This document shows positions 48,600 to 58,308 of a stretch of DNA of 64,000 nucleotides, in pieces; position 1 is the stretch's first letter; each line of letters opens with the position of its first letter. Source of the DNA: Sphingobacterium daejeonense (GTDB lineage: Bacteria > Bacteroidota > Bacteroidia > Sphingobacteriales > Sphingobacteriaceae). The DNA is taken from contig NZ_LR590470.1 in NCBI RefSeq assembly GCF_901472535.1, positions 744,001 to 808,000 on the forward strand, in the 5' to 3' direction. A program made the translations under genes and the position numbers. The notes below the pieces were generated by a model, which was given only the letters and a program-made list of their open reading frames with translations, searched no databases and had not been told where the DNA came from.

Positions 48600-49583
48600 A
48601 TGATTATGTTCGAACAGCATCCATTTGGCAAGTTGATCGCGGAATATATTCAAAACACTGAATATCCAAAGCAACCTGCCGACCTCTATGATCCAATCAA
48701 GTATATTCTATCCTTATCGGGCAAGCGTATTAGGCCATTACTTGTGTTGATGGGCGCCAAATTATTTGGAAAGGAAAACCTACAGGAAGTGGTTCCAGCA
48801 AGTATTGCTATCGAGTATTTCCATAATTTCTCATTGATCCATGATGATATTATGGATAGGGCACCGCTAAGAAGGGGCAAAGCAACTGTTCATCAAAAAT
48901 GGAATGACAATGTGGCTATTCTTTCTGGAGATGCTTTATTGGTAAAAGCTTATCTAGAACTAGGAAAAAGTCCTTCAGCACATATTCCGGACTTATTGAA
49001 TGTCTTCAACAAAGTAGCTTTGGAGGTTTGCGAAGGTCAGCAATATGACATGGATTTCGAAAAGAAATCAAATGTGTCAGAAGATGATTACTTGAATATG
49101 ATCAGATTGAAGACTTCTGTACTATTGGGTGGAGCGCTTCAAATGGGAGCTATACTTGCCAACGCTGAACAGGAACAACAACAATTGATTTATGATTTTG
49201 GCGTAAATTTAGGAATCGCCTTCCAGTTGCAGGATGATTATTTGGATGTATACGGAAATCCTGAAACTTTTGGAAAACAAGTAGGCGGTGATATCCTGTG
49301 CAATAAAAAAACAATCTTAAGAATTAAGACAGAACAATTATTGGACGAAGAATCTAAAGAAGAATTTCAGAAACTTATCGATTTGGATACAATTGAGGAT
49401 GCTGAAAAGGTAAGTCGTATGAAAAACTTGTATGCCAAATTCGAGGTTGACAAGTATGCCGAGGACATTAAGTCTAGATATATGGAGCTGGCATACAATA
49501 AATTGGAATCAATTGCCGTTTCAGAAGCGCAGAAAGCAGAATTAAGGATGTTAGCCGATACGTTAATGCATCGTACGCGTTAA
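48600..49583 (+). CDS. Polyprenyl (trans-prenyl) diphosphate synthase
   Basis: This is an all-helical prenyl diphosphate synthase of 327 residues. The first Asp-rich motif is SLIHDDIMDRAPLRRG and the second is QLQDDYLDVYG. SGKRIRPLLVLMGA and KTSVLLGGALQMGA are further signatures. The residues before the first DDxxD (EYFHNF) suggest a medium-length product, such as an octaprenyl chain for menaquinone or a shorter one, but this cannot be fixed by eye. It starts MIM. ATG at 48606 is also possible. Confidence 0.93.
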   Translation: MIMFEQHPFGKLIAEYIQNTEYPKQPADLYDPIKYILSLSGKRIRPLLVLMGAKLFGKENLQEVVPASIAIEYFHNFSLIHDDIMDRAPLRRGKATVHQKWNDNVAILSGDALLVKAYLELGKSPSAHIPDLLNVFNKVALEVCEGQQYDMDFEKKSNVSEDDYLNMIRLKTSVLLGGALQMGAILANAEQEQQQLIYDFGVNLGIAFQLQDDYLDVYGNPETFGKQVGGDILCNKKTILRIKTEQLLDEESKEEFQKLIDLDTIEDAEKVSRMKNLYAKFEVDKYAEDIKSRYMELAYNKLESIAVSEAQKAELRMLADTLMHRTR

Positions 49584-49644
49584 TTATGATATTTGCTTTG
49601 TTTTTTATAATTTGGGGAATTGAGTTTAAGATCATACAGAGTAA

Positions 49645-50430
49645 ATGACGCTAATGGAGCCACTAAAAATCACTATATTTCAAGCATATCTTTTTTGGGA
49701 AAATGTAGATAAGAACCTGCAGAATTTAGGTTTGAGATTGTCTTCATTACGCGAGAAAACAGATTTGATCATTCTACCTGAAATGTTCAATACTGGCTTC
49801 ACCATGAATGTGGAGAAATGTGCCGAAACAATGAATGGAAAAACCATGCACTGGTTGTTTGAAACGTCGAAGAAATTTGGTTGTGTCGTTGCTGGCTCAT
49901 TGATTATCGAGGAAAACAGTAAATATTATAATCGTTTTGTATGGATGTCTCCTGATGGAAGTTTTGTGCATTACGATAAGCGTCACTTGTTCACCATGGC
50001 AGGAGAGGACAAAATATTTACTCCAGGAGAATCAAGAATAATCTTTCAGCTGAAAGGCTGGAAATTATGTCCAATGATATGTTATGACCTCAGGTTCCCA
50101 ACCTGGTCTAGAAATCAAAATGGAGCATATGATTTAATGGTATATACTGCTAGCTGGCCTGATAAGAGATCAGCACATTGGAGAGCATTGATCCCAGCGC
50201 GAGCAATCGAAAATCAAGCCTTTGTCATCGGTGTCAACCGCGTAGGACATGATGGAAAAGAAGTATATTACTCAGGAGGGTCAATGTGCATATCACCGAA
50301 TGGGGATGTAGTGTACTATAAGCCTGAAGATGAAGATTTATATACTTTTACTCTAAATCCTAAAGATCTAGAAGAGAATAGAGAACAATTCCCATTCTTA
50401 AAAGATCAAGATCCATTTAAATTTCTTTAA
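49645..50430 (+). CDS. Nitrilase-family amidohydrolase (omega-amidase YafV-like)
   Basis: This is a 261-residue cytoplasmic C-N hydrolase. The catalytic triad is visible as Glu in LIILPEMFNTGF, Lys in HYDKRHLF and Cys in PMICYDLRFP. YafV/NIT2-type enzymes remove the amide of 2-oxoglutaramate and related metabolites. The block FVIGVNRVGHDGKEVYYSGGS supports this subfamily. The internal ATG at 49654 (MEPLKITIF) is an alternative start. It is convergent with the next gene, with a 3-bp gap. Confidence 0.9.
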   Translation: MTLMEPLKITIFQAYLFWENVDKNLQNLGLRLSSLREKTDLIILPEMFNTGFTMNVEKCAETMNGKTMHWLFETSKKFGCVVAGSLIIEENSKYYNRFVWMSPDGSFVHYDKRHLFTMAGEDKIFTPGESRIIFQLKGWKLCPMICYDLRFPTWSRNQNGAYDLMVYTASWPDKRSAHWRALIPARAIENQAFVIGVNRVGHDGKEVYYSGGSMCISPNGDVVYYKPEDEDLYTFTLNPKDLEENREQFPFLKDQDPFKFL

Positions 50431-50433
50431 AAA

Positions 50434-50865
50434 TTAATCTTTATACGGACGTTCAAGAACGGCTTGTTGAATGATTGCTTTTCGAAGGTCAAAATGCTGT
50501 GCATCAAGCTCTTCTATCTGAATCTTTTTAGTTGGAGTTCTTTGTTTTTCTTGTTGGATACGTCTTTCAGCTTCAAGCCTTTTTTGTTCAATTTTCCGCT
50601 GCCTAGCAATTTCAACTTCATCAAATTCTGGATAATCATTAAATGATTCCGCCTTTTTCTGAGTTAAAAGAGATGGTTTAGAGCTAGTCTTGACAGGTTG
50701 GGGAATAGGAACCTGAGGAACTGGCGCTTGATGAGGATTTTTGTTCTGAAGCTCTCTTTTGATTTGCTCCAACCTTTTCTTTGCCTTCTCCTGTTCTTCT
50801 ATGTAGCCTTTATAGATTTTGTAAATCGCTCCAACTACGATAATAAGGATGATGAGGTTCTCCAT
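50434..50865 (-). CDS. Single-pass membrane protein with charged, Pro-rich tail (unknown)
   Basis: This is an unrecognised 143-residue protein. An N-terminal helix (LIILIIVVGAIYKIY) is followed by a basic/acidic coiled segment (EEQEKAKKRLEQIKRELQ), a Pro-rich linker (VPQVPIPQPVK), a second coiled stretch (ARQRKIEQKRLEAERRIQQ) and a conserved-looking tail LRKAIIQQAVLERPY. It could be a membrane-tethered scaffold. No function can be assigned. Confidence 0.75.
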   Translation of the reverse strand: MENLIILIIVVGAIYKIYKGYIEEQEKAKKRLEQIKRELQNKNPHQAPVPQVPIPQPVKTSSKPSLLTQKKAESFNDYPEFDEVEIARQRKIEQKRLEAERRIQQEKQRTPTKKIQIEELDAQHFDLRKAIIQQAVLERPYKD

Positions 50866-50918
50866 ATCAATAAAAATAGCTAAATTTTTCCTTCAATTTC
50901 TTATACTGCAATAAAATA

Positions 50919-50928
50919 ATTTGCAAAT
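50919..50928. promoter_or_regulatory. Palindrome ATTTGCAAAT upstream of the MarR gene
   Basis: This is a perfect 10-bp palindrome 60 bp before the MarR start. Its half-site TTTGCA also occurs in the palindrome at 53091-53102 upstream of the neighbouring glutamate-synthase-like gene, so it may be an autoregulatory operator. Short AT-rich palindromes are common, so confidence is low. Confidence 0.3.
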
Positions 50929-50986
50929 ACAGTAATTTATCATTTAATTGCATCAACAACTTATTTACCATATTAATTAACCTTAC

Positions 50987-51430
50987 ATGATGACAAGTGA
51001 AACTAACTATGCTAGTGAGTTCTATTCTTTCTTAACGGGGAGAGTTTCCACGGCAATTGGCAGACGATTGCAGCGAAACTTTAAGGAGAGTGGCATTCCA
51101 ATTACAGCAGAACAATGGAGTGTTTTATATTTCCTTTGGGAGACCGAAGGATTAAGCCAACAAGACATCGCCAAATTGACCTTCCGGGATAAGCCGAGTG
51201 TGTCAAGATTGATTTCAAACCTCGAAAAACAAAAGATTTTAGTGCGCGTTTGCAGTTCCGGAGATAAACGGGCAAACCAGATCTATTTAACAGCCCAAGG
51301 CCATAAGATCAAAGATAAGTGCATGCAACAAGCAGAAAAAACTATCTCTGAAGCGCTCGAGGGTGTTGATAGAAGCTCTATGCAACAAGCTCAGCAGCTT
51401 TTAGAGATAGTTTTTAATAACTTAAAATAG
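50987..51430 (+). CDS. MarR-family transcriptional regulator
   Basis: This is a 147-residue winged-helix repressor. The recognition region reads LSQQDIAKLTFRDKPSVSRLISNLEKQKIL, the wing has SSGDKRANQIYLTAQGHK, and the flanking helices form the dimer. It is convergent with, and 6 bp from, the FMN glutamate-synthase-like gene, so it may control that gene only in trans. The ligand is unknown. Confidence 0.93.
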   Translation: MMTSETNYASEFYSFLTGRVSTAIGRRLQRNFKESGIPITAEQWSVLYFLWETEGLSQQDIAKLTFRDKPSVSRLISNLEKQKILVRVCSSGDKRANQIYLTAQGHKIKDKCMQQAEKTISEALEGVDRSSMQQAQQLLEIVFNNLK

Positions 51431-51436
51431 GTACCG

Positions 51437-52990
51437 TTAATCAAAAACCTCCGGAGCAAAGTCACTACGGTTGTTAACCAACTTTCCTGTATTTTTAAAG
51501 TAAATGTCTTGGAAGCTTAGGGTATTCTGGCTGTCCACTTTACGGAAGAATTTGTCAGCATTGACTTCTTCCAAGCTATTGAATCCACAAGCTTCCATGA
51601 TTTCTACAGTAGCACGTAAAGTGTTACGGTGGAATTGTGCTACGCGGACGTATTTGTCGTCTACATTAAGACCTTTATAGAGGTGTGGTTGCTGTGTTGC
51701 AACACCTACTGGACATACGTCTTCATTACATTTTAATGCTTGAATACAGCCTAATGCGAACATCATACCGCGAGCACTGTAGCATGCATCAGCACCTAAT
51801 GCGATTACTTTCAAGATATCAAATCCAGTAACGATTCTACTCGAGACAATAATCTTAATATGTTTTTTAAGACCGAAATTTATTAATGTCGTAGTTACAA
51901 ATGCTAAGGCATCATATAATGGCATACCTAAGTTGTCTGTAAATTCAAGAGGTGCAGCTCCCGTTCCGCCTTCAGAACCATCTATCGAAATAAAGTCAGG
52001 CATAATCTGCGTTTCTTGCATCGCTTGACAGATCTCAATAAATTCTTGTTTATCTCCAATACAAAGCTTAAACCCTACAGGTTTATAATCCGATAATTCA
52101 CGCAATTGTTGGATAAAATGCATCATCTCAACCGGTGTTTTAAATGAACTATGCGCAGGGGGAGACATAACGTCTGTTCCAGGAACTACGTGACGAATGG
52201 CAGCTACCTCAGGAGTATTCTTTGCTGCAGGAAGGATACCACCATGTCCAGGTTTTGCTCCTTGAGACAATTTCAACTCAATCATCTTAACATAAGGACG
52301 AGTTGATTTCTCACGGAATAAATTAGGCTCAAAATAACCGTGCTCATCCCTACATCCGAAATAACCTGTACCTACTTGCCATATCAAATCTCCACCATTG
52401 ATATGATATTGTGAAATACCACCTTCCCCTGTGTTGTGAGCGAAGTTCTGCAAGGCAGCACCTTTGTTCAAGGCTGTAATTGCAGTACGACTCAACGCAC
52501 CATAGGACATTGCGGAGATGTTGAATACACTTAAACTATACGGCTGTTTACAGGCGCTATTTCCGACCGTAGTGCGTAGGTTGTGATCTTCAATGTGAAC
52601 AGGGAAAATACTATGAGCAGCCCACTCATTTCCTACCGCTTGCGGATCACTCTGCATACCGAAAGCAACAGTCTCACGTTGATTTTTTGCACGTTGGTAA
52701 ACAATAGATCGTTGACGTCTATTGAATGGTCTACCGTCCGTGTCAGACTCCCAAAAATATTGCCTTAATTCAGGACGAATAGATTCTAAAAAGTAACGGA
52801 AATATCCAACTAATGGGTAGTTTCTCAATATCGCATGTTTCGTCTGAAAACTGTGATACAATGCGATAATTAAAAGAGGAAATGGTATAATAAGCAACCA
52901 GAACCAGCTTGGTGTGAAGATAATACCAAAAGAGATTATTATTAAATTGATAACAATAATGATCCCTAGGATGAGTTTTCTTACCTGCAT
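51437..52990 (-). CDS. FMN-binding glutamate-synthase-domain protein
   Basis: This is a 517-residue membrane-attached oxidoreductase. Two N-terminal helices (LILGIIIVINLIIISFGIIF, WFWLLIIPFPLLIIALYH) are followed by a GltB-like FMN TIM barrel (SISIDGSEGGTGAAPLEF, GFKLCIGDKQEF) and a C-x5-C-x4-C motif (GCIQALKCNEDVCPVG) that fits a 3Fe-4S cluster. It lacks the amidotransferase domain of true glutamate synthase, so its reaction is uncertain. This stand-alone family is widespread. The gene is intact. Confidence 0.9.
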   Translation of the reverse strand: MQVRKLILGIIIVINLIIISFGIIFTPSWFWLLIIPFPLLIIALYHSFQTKHAILRNYPLVGYFRYFLESIRPELRQYFWESDTDGRPFNRRQRSIVYQRAKNQRETVAFGMQSDPQAVGNEWAAHSIFPVHIEDHNLRTTVGNSACKQPYSLSVFNISAMSYGALSRTAITALNKGAALQNFAHNTGEGGISQYHINGGDLIWQVGTGYFGCRDEHGYFEPNLFREKSTRPYVKMIELKLSQGAKPGHGGILPAAKNTPEVAAIRHVVPGTDVMSPPAHSSFKTPVEMMHFIQQLRELSDYKPVGFKLCIGDKQEFIEICQAMQETQIMPDFISIDGSEGGTGAAPLEFTDNLGMPLYDALAFVTTTLINFGLKKHIKIIVSSRIVTGFDILKVIALGADACYSARGMMFALGCIQALKCNEDVCPVGVATQQPHLYKGLNVDDKYVRVAQFHRNTLRATVEIMEACGFNSLEEVNADKFFRKVDSQNTLSFQDIYFKNTGKLVNNRSDFAPEVFD

Positions 52991-53039
52991 GATGTAATTA
53001 TTATGCTAAACTTATATTTTTAATATTTACCACAGTCTA

Positions 53040-53102
53040 GGTTCCGCTATAAATGTGCCATAAATAGGGCAGGAACCAACTAACCGGTTATTTGCATGCA
53101 AA
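53040..53102. promoter_or_regulatory. Cluster of three palindromes upstream of the FMN glutamate-synthase-like gene
   Basis: GGTTCC (53040) and GGAACC (ending 53077) form an inverted repeat around a 26-bp centre. TAACCGGTTA (53081-53090) and TTTGCATGCAAA (53091-53102) are perfect palindromes directly next to it. Together they occupy the only upstream region of this minus-strand gene. Confidence 0.4.
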
Positions 53103-53164
53103 ATTAGTAAGTTCAGTGGGTATAAAGAAAAAATAAACAGCTAGATGAAAGAATTGCTGAATTC

Positions 53165-53944
53165 CTAATTTTCTGATTTATTCTCTCTTGTTTTGATAAT
53201 AAGGTCTGATATTTTTTGGTAAATAAGTTGCCAATCAGGATGGGAACTAATAAAGTTGAAATGCGTTAACATCGTGTAATTGTCATTTCTCAAGGCAGGA
53301 CCTGTCTGAACATCCTTAGGTATATGAATTTGTACCTTTTCTGCCGTCTCAAGAATGATTGGACGAATCATATCAAAAGATAATTCATGCTCCGCCAATA
53401 AATCATAAGAAATCTGAAATAAAGCATTACTGAAGTTATTCGCAAAAACAGCAGAAATATGAAGAGCTAACCTTTGTTTGGTGTTACATCTGAAAACATA
53501 ATCAGAAACTTGGCCCGCCAATCCAAGCAAAAAATCATAGTTTAATTCTGTGTTTGTCTCAATTCCAAAAGGAGTATGGCTGAGATCTAGATCTTTGTCC
53601 TTGGAGAAACTCTGAACAGGGTAAATAACGCCATGTTGATTAAAATCTTTAAGAACTGAGATGTCAGTTGCACCTGAACAATGAGCTACTATACCTTTTA
53701 GATTTTTAGGAATAGCATCTGCAACATGGCTAATTGCAGAATCTGTAACTGCTACTAGGTATAGATCGGAATCTAAGTCAATTTGATTTAGATTGTCAAT
53801 CGCTTCACTATCTAAAACATTAGCCAATGCAGATGCATTGGCTAATGTTTTGCTATATACTTGCAAGATTTGATGTCCAGCATCAGAGAAAGCCTTCCCC
53901 AAATGGGTAGCAATATTTCCGCTGCCTATCAGGACGATCTTCAT
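53165..53944 (-). CDS. Rossmann-like plus DUF2520 domain protein
   Basis: This is a 259-residue NAD(P)-binding protein. The N-terminus IVLIGSGNIATHLGKAFSDAGH has a GxGNxA fingerprint, and the C-terminal DUF2520 domain has LALHISAVFANNFSNALF and TGPALRNDNYTMLTHF. It resembles pyrroline-5-carboxylate reductase/6PGDH-type dehydrogenases. The substrate is unknown. Its start overlaps the ccmF stop at 53944, so it is translationally coupled to cytochrome genes. Confidence 0.9.
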   Translation of the reverse strand: MKIVLIGSGNIATHLGKAFSDAGHQILQVYSKTLANASALANVLDSEAIDNLNQIDLDSDLYLVAVTDSAISHVADAIPKNLKGIVAHCSGATDISVLKDFNQHGVIYPVQSFSKDKDLDLSHTPFGIETNTELNYDFLLGLAGQVSDYVFRCNTKQRLALHISAVFANNFSNALFQISYDLLAEHELSFDMIRPIILETAEKVQIHIPKDVQTGPALRNDNYTMLTHFNFISSHPDWQLIYQKISDLIIKTRENKSEN

Positions 53945-56412
53945 TATGCAGCTTGTTTTGATTCCTTTAATTTATTGTCTTTTACCCGACGATAGATTGC
54001 CATACAGAAACCAATCGTCATTACAATTGTACCACACCAGAAGAAATTGATGTATGGGAATTTAATCGCTTTAAAAACTACCCATTTCTTCTCAGGAAGA
54101 GGTTTTTGGTAAGACATCAGTTCTAACTTATTCTTCTCAGGCATAATTTTCGTAAACCTGAATCTCAAACCTTGATCAGGAACATCTTTGTAAAAATCAA
54201 ATGTATTACCACCCTTGATCAAAAATATAGGTTCTACAGGATATTCTTTTCCATCTGCTGATACAACCTTGATCTTTAAACCTACCAAGATATCATCTTC
54301 AGCTTTTGGCATATTCTCAAGTTTTGCATCTTTATTGATGCCTTCAATAACATAATATCCGTTTCTATAGCGTAATGTATCCCCAACATTGACTTCATAG
54401 GTTGCTGGTTCTTCATATTCCTCAAATCCGGCACTTTCACCTTCACCTTCTGCCTGAGCTGGTTTCTGAGAATCAGATGCCGCAGCAGTAATCAAGGTGT
54501 AAATATCGTGTGTGATAAAATGCTTGGTACCCGGAGTTCCGATCAAACCACCCATTTGAGGGTTGTTCTGAGCAAATGGCTTTAGAATAAATGATTTCTT
54601 TACATTGCCAGTTTCCTCATCGACTTCTTCGTATTTGATTTTGTAATATACATTCGGTCGGGCAACAGAATCTCCAACATAGGTAATTCTATATTTACCC
54701 ATATTTACGGGCTCACCTTCTGTCAAGAATAAGTTGTCACCAGGTTTCTCAACTTGGTCAAATCCTGCTACTGCTATATAATTACTGCTATTTACCGAAA
54801 TTACTTCATTGGTAGCAGCTGCAATTAAAGCTCCGATAAGGAGTAGACCAAAACCTATATGTGATACCGCGGAACCTGCCAAACGCCATTTTCCTTTGAA
54901 TGAATCCCCTAAAATCCTCAAGTTGGCCAAAATACAGAAGATAGAGGCAAACGTCAGGAGGATATACATGATATTGGTGTAGATATGGGTAAAGTACACC
55001 ACTAAGCCCGAAATGATTAAAGCAAATATAAAAGACGCTAATGTAGCAGCCCAGAATTTCTTGCTGTCCGAACGTTTGTATTTTAAGAACTGTGTAAAAG
55101 CAGTTAATAACATAACTACAACTGCAAATGCTCCCTGCCACTTGTTGTAATGTGGAATAGGGTCAATTGGAGGTGCTACTTTTGTGCCAAACAATGCATT
55201 GAAAACCGGAATGGAAGTTGTAGCGATCATTTGGACACAGGCAACAGTCAATACTAATGCGCCGATGAATAACCAAAATTCGCGGGAATAGATCTCTTCT
55301 TCCTTCTTTGTGCTTGGCATATCTTTTCTTCTCACAACCAATAAAACAATCATGATGATCAAGAAAGCCACATTGAAGAAGATCAACTGTCCTGACATTC
55401 CCAAACTGGTAAAGGAGTGAACCGAAGTCTCGCCAAGGATACCGCTACGAGTTAAATACGATGCGTAGATAACCAAAACGAAACTAATCATCGCCAATAA
55501 AACCGCGGTAAAATAGGCGTGTCCAGTGTTCTTATAAGCTACCATAACGTGAACGGCAGCAATTAGGGTTAACCAAGGTATGATAGAAACGTTTTCTACC
55601 GGGTCCCATGCCCAGAATCCTCCAAAGTTAAGAGCTTCATATGCCCAAAAGGATCCCATAATAATACCTGCACCTAAAATCATCACTGCAAATAATGCCC
55701 AAGGTAATCCTGGTGTGATCCAATCTTTATAACGCTTTTGCCATAATCCAGCAGCAGCGTATGCGAAAGGAACGATCATAGACGCAAAACCCAAGAAAAG
55801 GGTAGGTGGGTGGATAACCATCCAATAGTTCTGCAACAATGGATTTAATCCACGGCCATCTTTGATCATGCTTAGATAATTAGGGTCCTTTAGGATTGGC
55901 CAATCCATCGCATCTCTCAATAAGATAAAAGGTGAACTACCAATACGGGAACCAAATATCTCGACACCTAACAGCATTGATGCTAGAAATACCTGACATA
56001 GCATGACAAAGGTCATCACAGGGCTTTCCCAGCTCTTGGCTTTGAATAATAAGATAGAGCCTAATACAACCTGCCAAAACATCCATAACCAAAAACTACC
56101 TTCCTGACCTTCCCAAAAGGAAGATATAATGTAATGAGTAGGAAGTGTCATCGATGAATGCGCATATGCGTAATGATATACGAAGAGATGGTTGTAGATA
56201 ATATAAAAAAGCGTGGCACCAATGACAACAATGGAAAGTGCATTCAGCCAGAATCCAATGCGTCCTAATTGTTTCCAAGACTTTTCTTCAGGGTACTGGC
56301 TGGCAAAAAAATAGGAAATGAAGGATAATAATGCTGCTCCAAATGAAAGGACAACGAAAAACTGTCCAATTTGACCTGGAAGTAGATTTTCTCCAACGTA
56401 ATTTACGTCCAT
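53944..56412 (-). CDS. ccmF: Cytochrome c assembly protein CcmF
   Basis: This is an 822-residue polytopic membrane protein that joins haem to apocytochrome c. The WWD-type haem-handling segment is WAYEALNFGGFWAWDPVENVSIIPW, with further helices and conserved His residues (YWMVIHPPTLFLG, SYLTRSGILGETSVHSF). A large periplasmic domain near residues 560-780 contains an acidic PAQAEGEGESAGFEEYEEP linker. It works with CcmE encoded 22 bp upstream. Confidence 0.95.
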   Translation of the reverse strand: MDVNYVGENLLPGQIGQFFVVLSFGAALLSFISYFFASQYPEEKSWKQLGRIGFWLNALSIVVIGATLFYIIYNHLFVYHYAYAHSSMTLPTHYIISSFWEGQEGSFWLWMFWQVVLGSILLFKAKSWESPVMTFVMLCQVFLASMLLGVEIFGSRIGSSPFILLRDAMDWPILKDPNYLSMIKDGRGLNPLLQNYWMVIHPPTLFLGFASMIVPFAYAAAGLWQKRYKDWITPGLPWALFAVMILGAGIIMGSFWAYEALNFGGFWAWDPVENVSIIPWLTLIAAVHVMVAYKNTGHAYFTAVLLAMISFVLVIYASYLTRSGILGETSVHSFTSLGMSGQLIFFNVAFLIIMIVLLVVRRKDMPSTKKEEEIYSREFWLFIGALVLTVACVQMIATTSIPVFNALFGTKVAPPIDPIPHYNKWQGAFAVVVMLLTAFTQFLKYKRSDSKKFWAATLASFIFALIISGLVVYFTHIYTNIMYILLTFASIFCILANLRILGDSFKGKWRLAGSAVSHIGFGLLLIGALIAAATNEVISVNSSNYIAVAGFDQVEKPGDNLFLTEGEPVNMGKYRITYVGDSVARPNVYYKIKYEEVDEETGNVKKSFILKPFAQNNPQMGGLIGTPGTKHFITHDIYTLITAAASDSQKPAQAEGEGESAGFEEYEEPATYEVNVGDTLRYRNGYYVIEGINKDAKLENMPKAEDDILVGLKIKVVSADGKEYPVEPIFLIKGGNTFDFYKDVPDQGLRFRFTKIMPEKNKLELMSYQKPLPEKKWVVFKAIKFPYINFFWCGTIVMTIGFCMAIYRRVKDNKLKESKQAA

Positions 56413-56434
56413 AGAATATTGAGGTAAAGATTTT

Positions 56435-56854
56435 TTAATTTACTGATGCTGTCGCAGGGGCAGAGGATGTCTCAATTACCTCCATCTGATCTTGATTGTA
56501 TTTTGAAGGACATTTCATCAAAATCTTGCTAGCATGGAAAACATTGCCTTCCATTTTTCCTGTCAATACAATTTGTTCAGAACGTTCGATATCTTGTGGC
56601 TTCGACCCATTGAATACCACCTGACATTCCGTGCTGTCGTTGTCAAACATATAAAACGAAAAATGATTGGCATCCTTTACAGGATCATAATGTAAGTCCT
56701 TCTGTTTATTCAAAACACCTACAACATACAATTCTGTCTTCTTCTCCTTCGCTTCAGTAAATGTTGAATATGTACTAGAATCGGTATAGATCACAAGTAT
56801 CATCGCAATAGCTATAGCTATAATTACAATTAAAATGATCGAACTTTTCTTCAT
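56435..56854 (-). CDS. ccmE: Haem chaperone CcmE (Cys-type, CxxxY)
   Basis: This is a 139-residue membrane-anchored OB-fold protein (anchor IILIVIIAIAIAMILVIY) that holds haem during cytochrome c maturation. Canonical CcmE binds haem covalently through His in an HxxxY motif. Here the corresponding segment is LMKCPSKYN, that is Cys115-x3-Tyr119, as in the CxxxY variants described from archaea and some delta-proteobacteria. It lies just upstream of ccmF. Confidence 0.9.
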   Translation of the reverse strand: MKKSSIILIVIIAIAIAMILVIYTDSSTYSTFTEAKEKKTELYVVGVLNKQKDLHYDPVKDANHFSFYMFDNDSTECQVVFNGSKPQDIERSEQIVLTGKMEGNVFHASKILMKCPSKYNQDQMEVIETSSAPATASVN

Positions 56855-57016
56855 TGTGATAAGAATATAATATTAACCAATTGCAAAATTACGAAATACT
56901 AGTTCAAGGAATGAATTTAGCAAAGAAAATGACCTATTTAGAATAATTCTAATTAATCCTCGCTGAGTATTGTAAAATATTGATATTTAACTTGTTGAAA
57001 AACGAAAGATTTTGGT

Positions 57017-58249
57017 TTAAGCCTCCGCTTGTTCAGGGTTAAATTTCTCACCAGAGAATTTAGTGACCAACATGGCAGCAACAGTGTCGCCAGTAGCATT
57101 TAATACAGTTGCTAAGGGATCAACTAAAGCACCAATAATTAATATGGAAGGTACTGCTTCATTGGGGATACCATAAATGGAAATCATCAACATTTCACCA
57201 ATAAATCCTCCATTAGGAATCCCTCCAGCAACCATCGAAACTAAGACCGTAATCCCAACAGCTGTCAACAAGGTCGTAGGTTCAAAAAAGTCCCATCCAA
57301 GGATGGAAAAGGCCACATAAATCTTCAAAATAGATGAAATAGAAGATCCATTTTTATAAAGTGTGTTTCCGATAGGAATTACGATGCTGGAGATTTCTTT
57401 TGGTATTCCTATCTTATTGGCTGCTATAAGATTGGCAGGTAAGGTTGCCAAACTGCTACAGGTACTGATGGCAGTTAAGGAAGGTGAAATATTGTGCTTC
57501 CAGAATGAGCTTACGCCTAATGTGCCTTTTGCAATAAATGCATAGATACTGAAGAATACAAAGAAAAAGATAATCCCAAAAGCATAATAGAAACCAAGTG
57601 GTTTTGCATAGAACCCAAATAATTCAGGCCCCAATGTTTTTACCTGGTAGGCAAAGTATGCACCTAAACCTATTGGGCCAGCTTTCATCACCAAAATCAA
57701 TAAGTTTTCCATCACCTTGTTTCCTGCATTCAGAAAAGCAGTGAATTGTTTTCCCATTTCGCCAGATTTGCGAGTCGCTGTACCTACCAAAAGCGAGAAA
57801 ATTACAAAAGCCAGGATATTTTTCCGTGAAAGAAGGTTTGCAAATTCATCAACAGTCAAAAAACGAACAATTCTATCACCCCAAGTTTCATCGGCGTTGG
57901 TCGATAAGGCTTCATTAACAGCTGATCCATCCGAAATAGCAGTAACAGGAAATGCCCAAAGACCAGCAATCGTTGCAATAGCGGCAATGATAATCGTAAC
58001 TACAAAAACCGAGGTCATAATGCCAATGGTTTTCCCCAATTTGTTACTGTCTTCAATATTCGCGATCGAAGATGATATAGCAAAAAATAAAAGTGGAATA
58101 ACGGATACAAAGAGTAGATTAAGGAAAATATCACCAATAGGTTTTAGGATATCTACCATTTGAGGGAAGAATATGCCTATCAGACTACCGACGGTTATAC
58201 CTATCAGAAGTAAGATGATACTTCCGTAATTTTTAAGAATTTCTTTCAT
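57017..58249 (-). CDS. Dicarboxylate/amino acid:cation symporter (DAACS family)
   Basis: This is a 410-residue inner-membrane carrier of the GltP/DctA fold. The segments GKTIGIMTSVFVVTI, ISTCSSLATLPANLIAA (the serine-rich hairpin region), GNTLYKNGSSISS and NATGDTVAAMLVTKF (the NxxGD-type motif) identify the family. It probably takes up glutamate, aspartate, serine or C4-dicarboxylates with Na+ or H+. Substrate not determinable. Confidence 0.92.
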   Translation of the reverse strand: MKEILKNYGSIILLLIGITVGSLIGIFFPQMVDILKPIGDIFLNLLFVSVIPLLFFAISSSIANIEDSNKLGKTIGIMTSVFVVTIIIAAIATIAGLWAFPVTAISDGSAVNEALSTNADETWGDRIVRFLTVDEFANLLSRKNILAFVIFSLLVGTATRKSGEMGKQFTAFLNAGNKVMENLLILVMKAGPIGLGAYFAYQVKTLGPELFGFYAKPLGFYYAFGIIFFFVFFSIYAFIAKGTLGVSSFWKHNISPSLTAISTCSSLATLPANLIAANKIGIPKEISSIVIPIGNTLYKNGSSISSILKIYVAFSILGWDFFEPTTLLTAVGITVLVSMVAGGIPNGGFIGEMLMISIYGIPNEAVPSILIIGALVDPLATVLNATGDTVAAMLVTKFSGEKFNPEQAEA

Positions 58250-58308
58250 TTAAGTAATTGTTCAAGCTAAAATACTTGTTTTTATTTTAGATTTGCCAAA
58301 AATAAATA

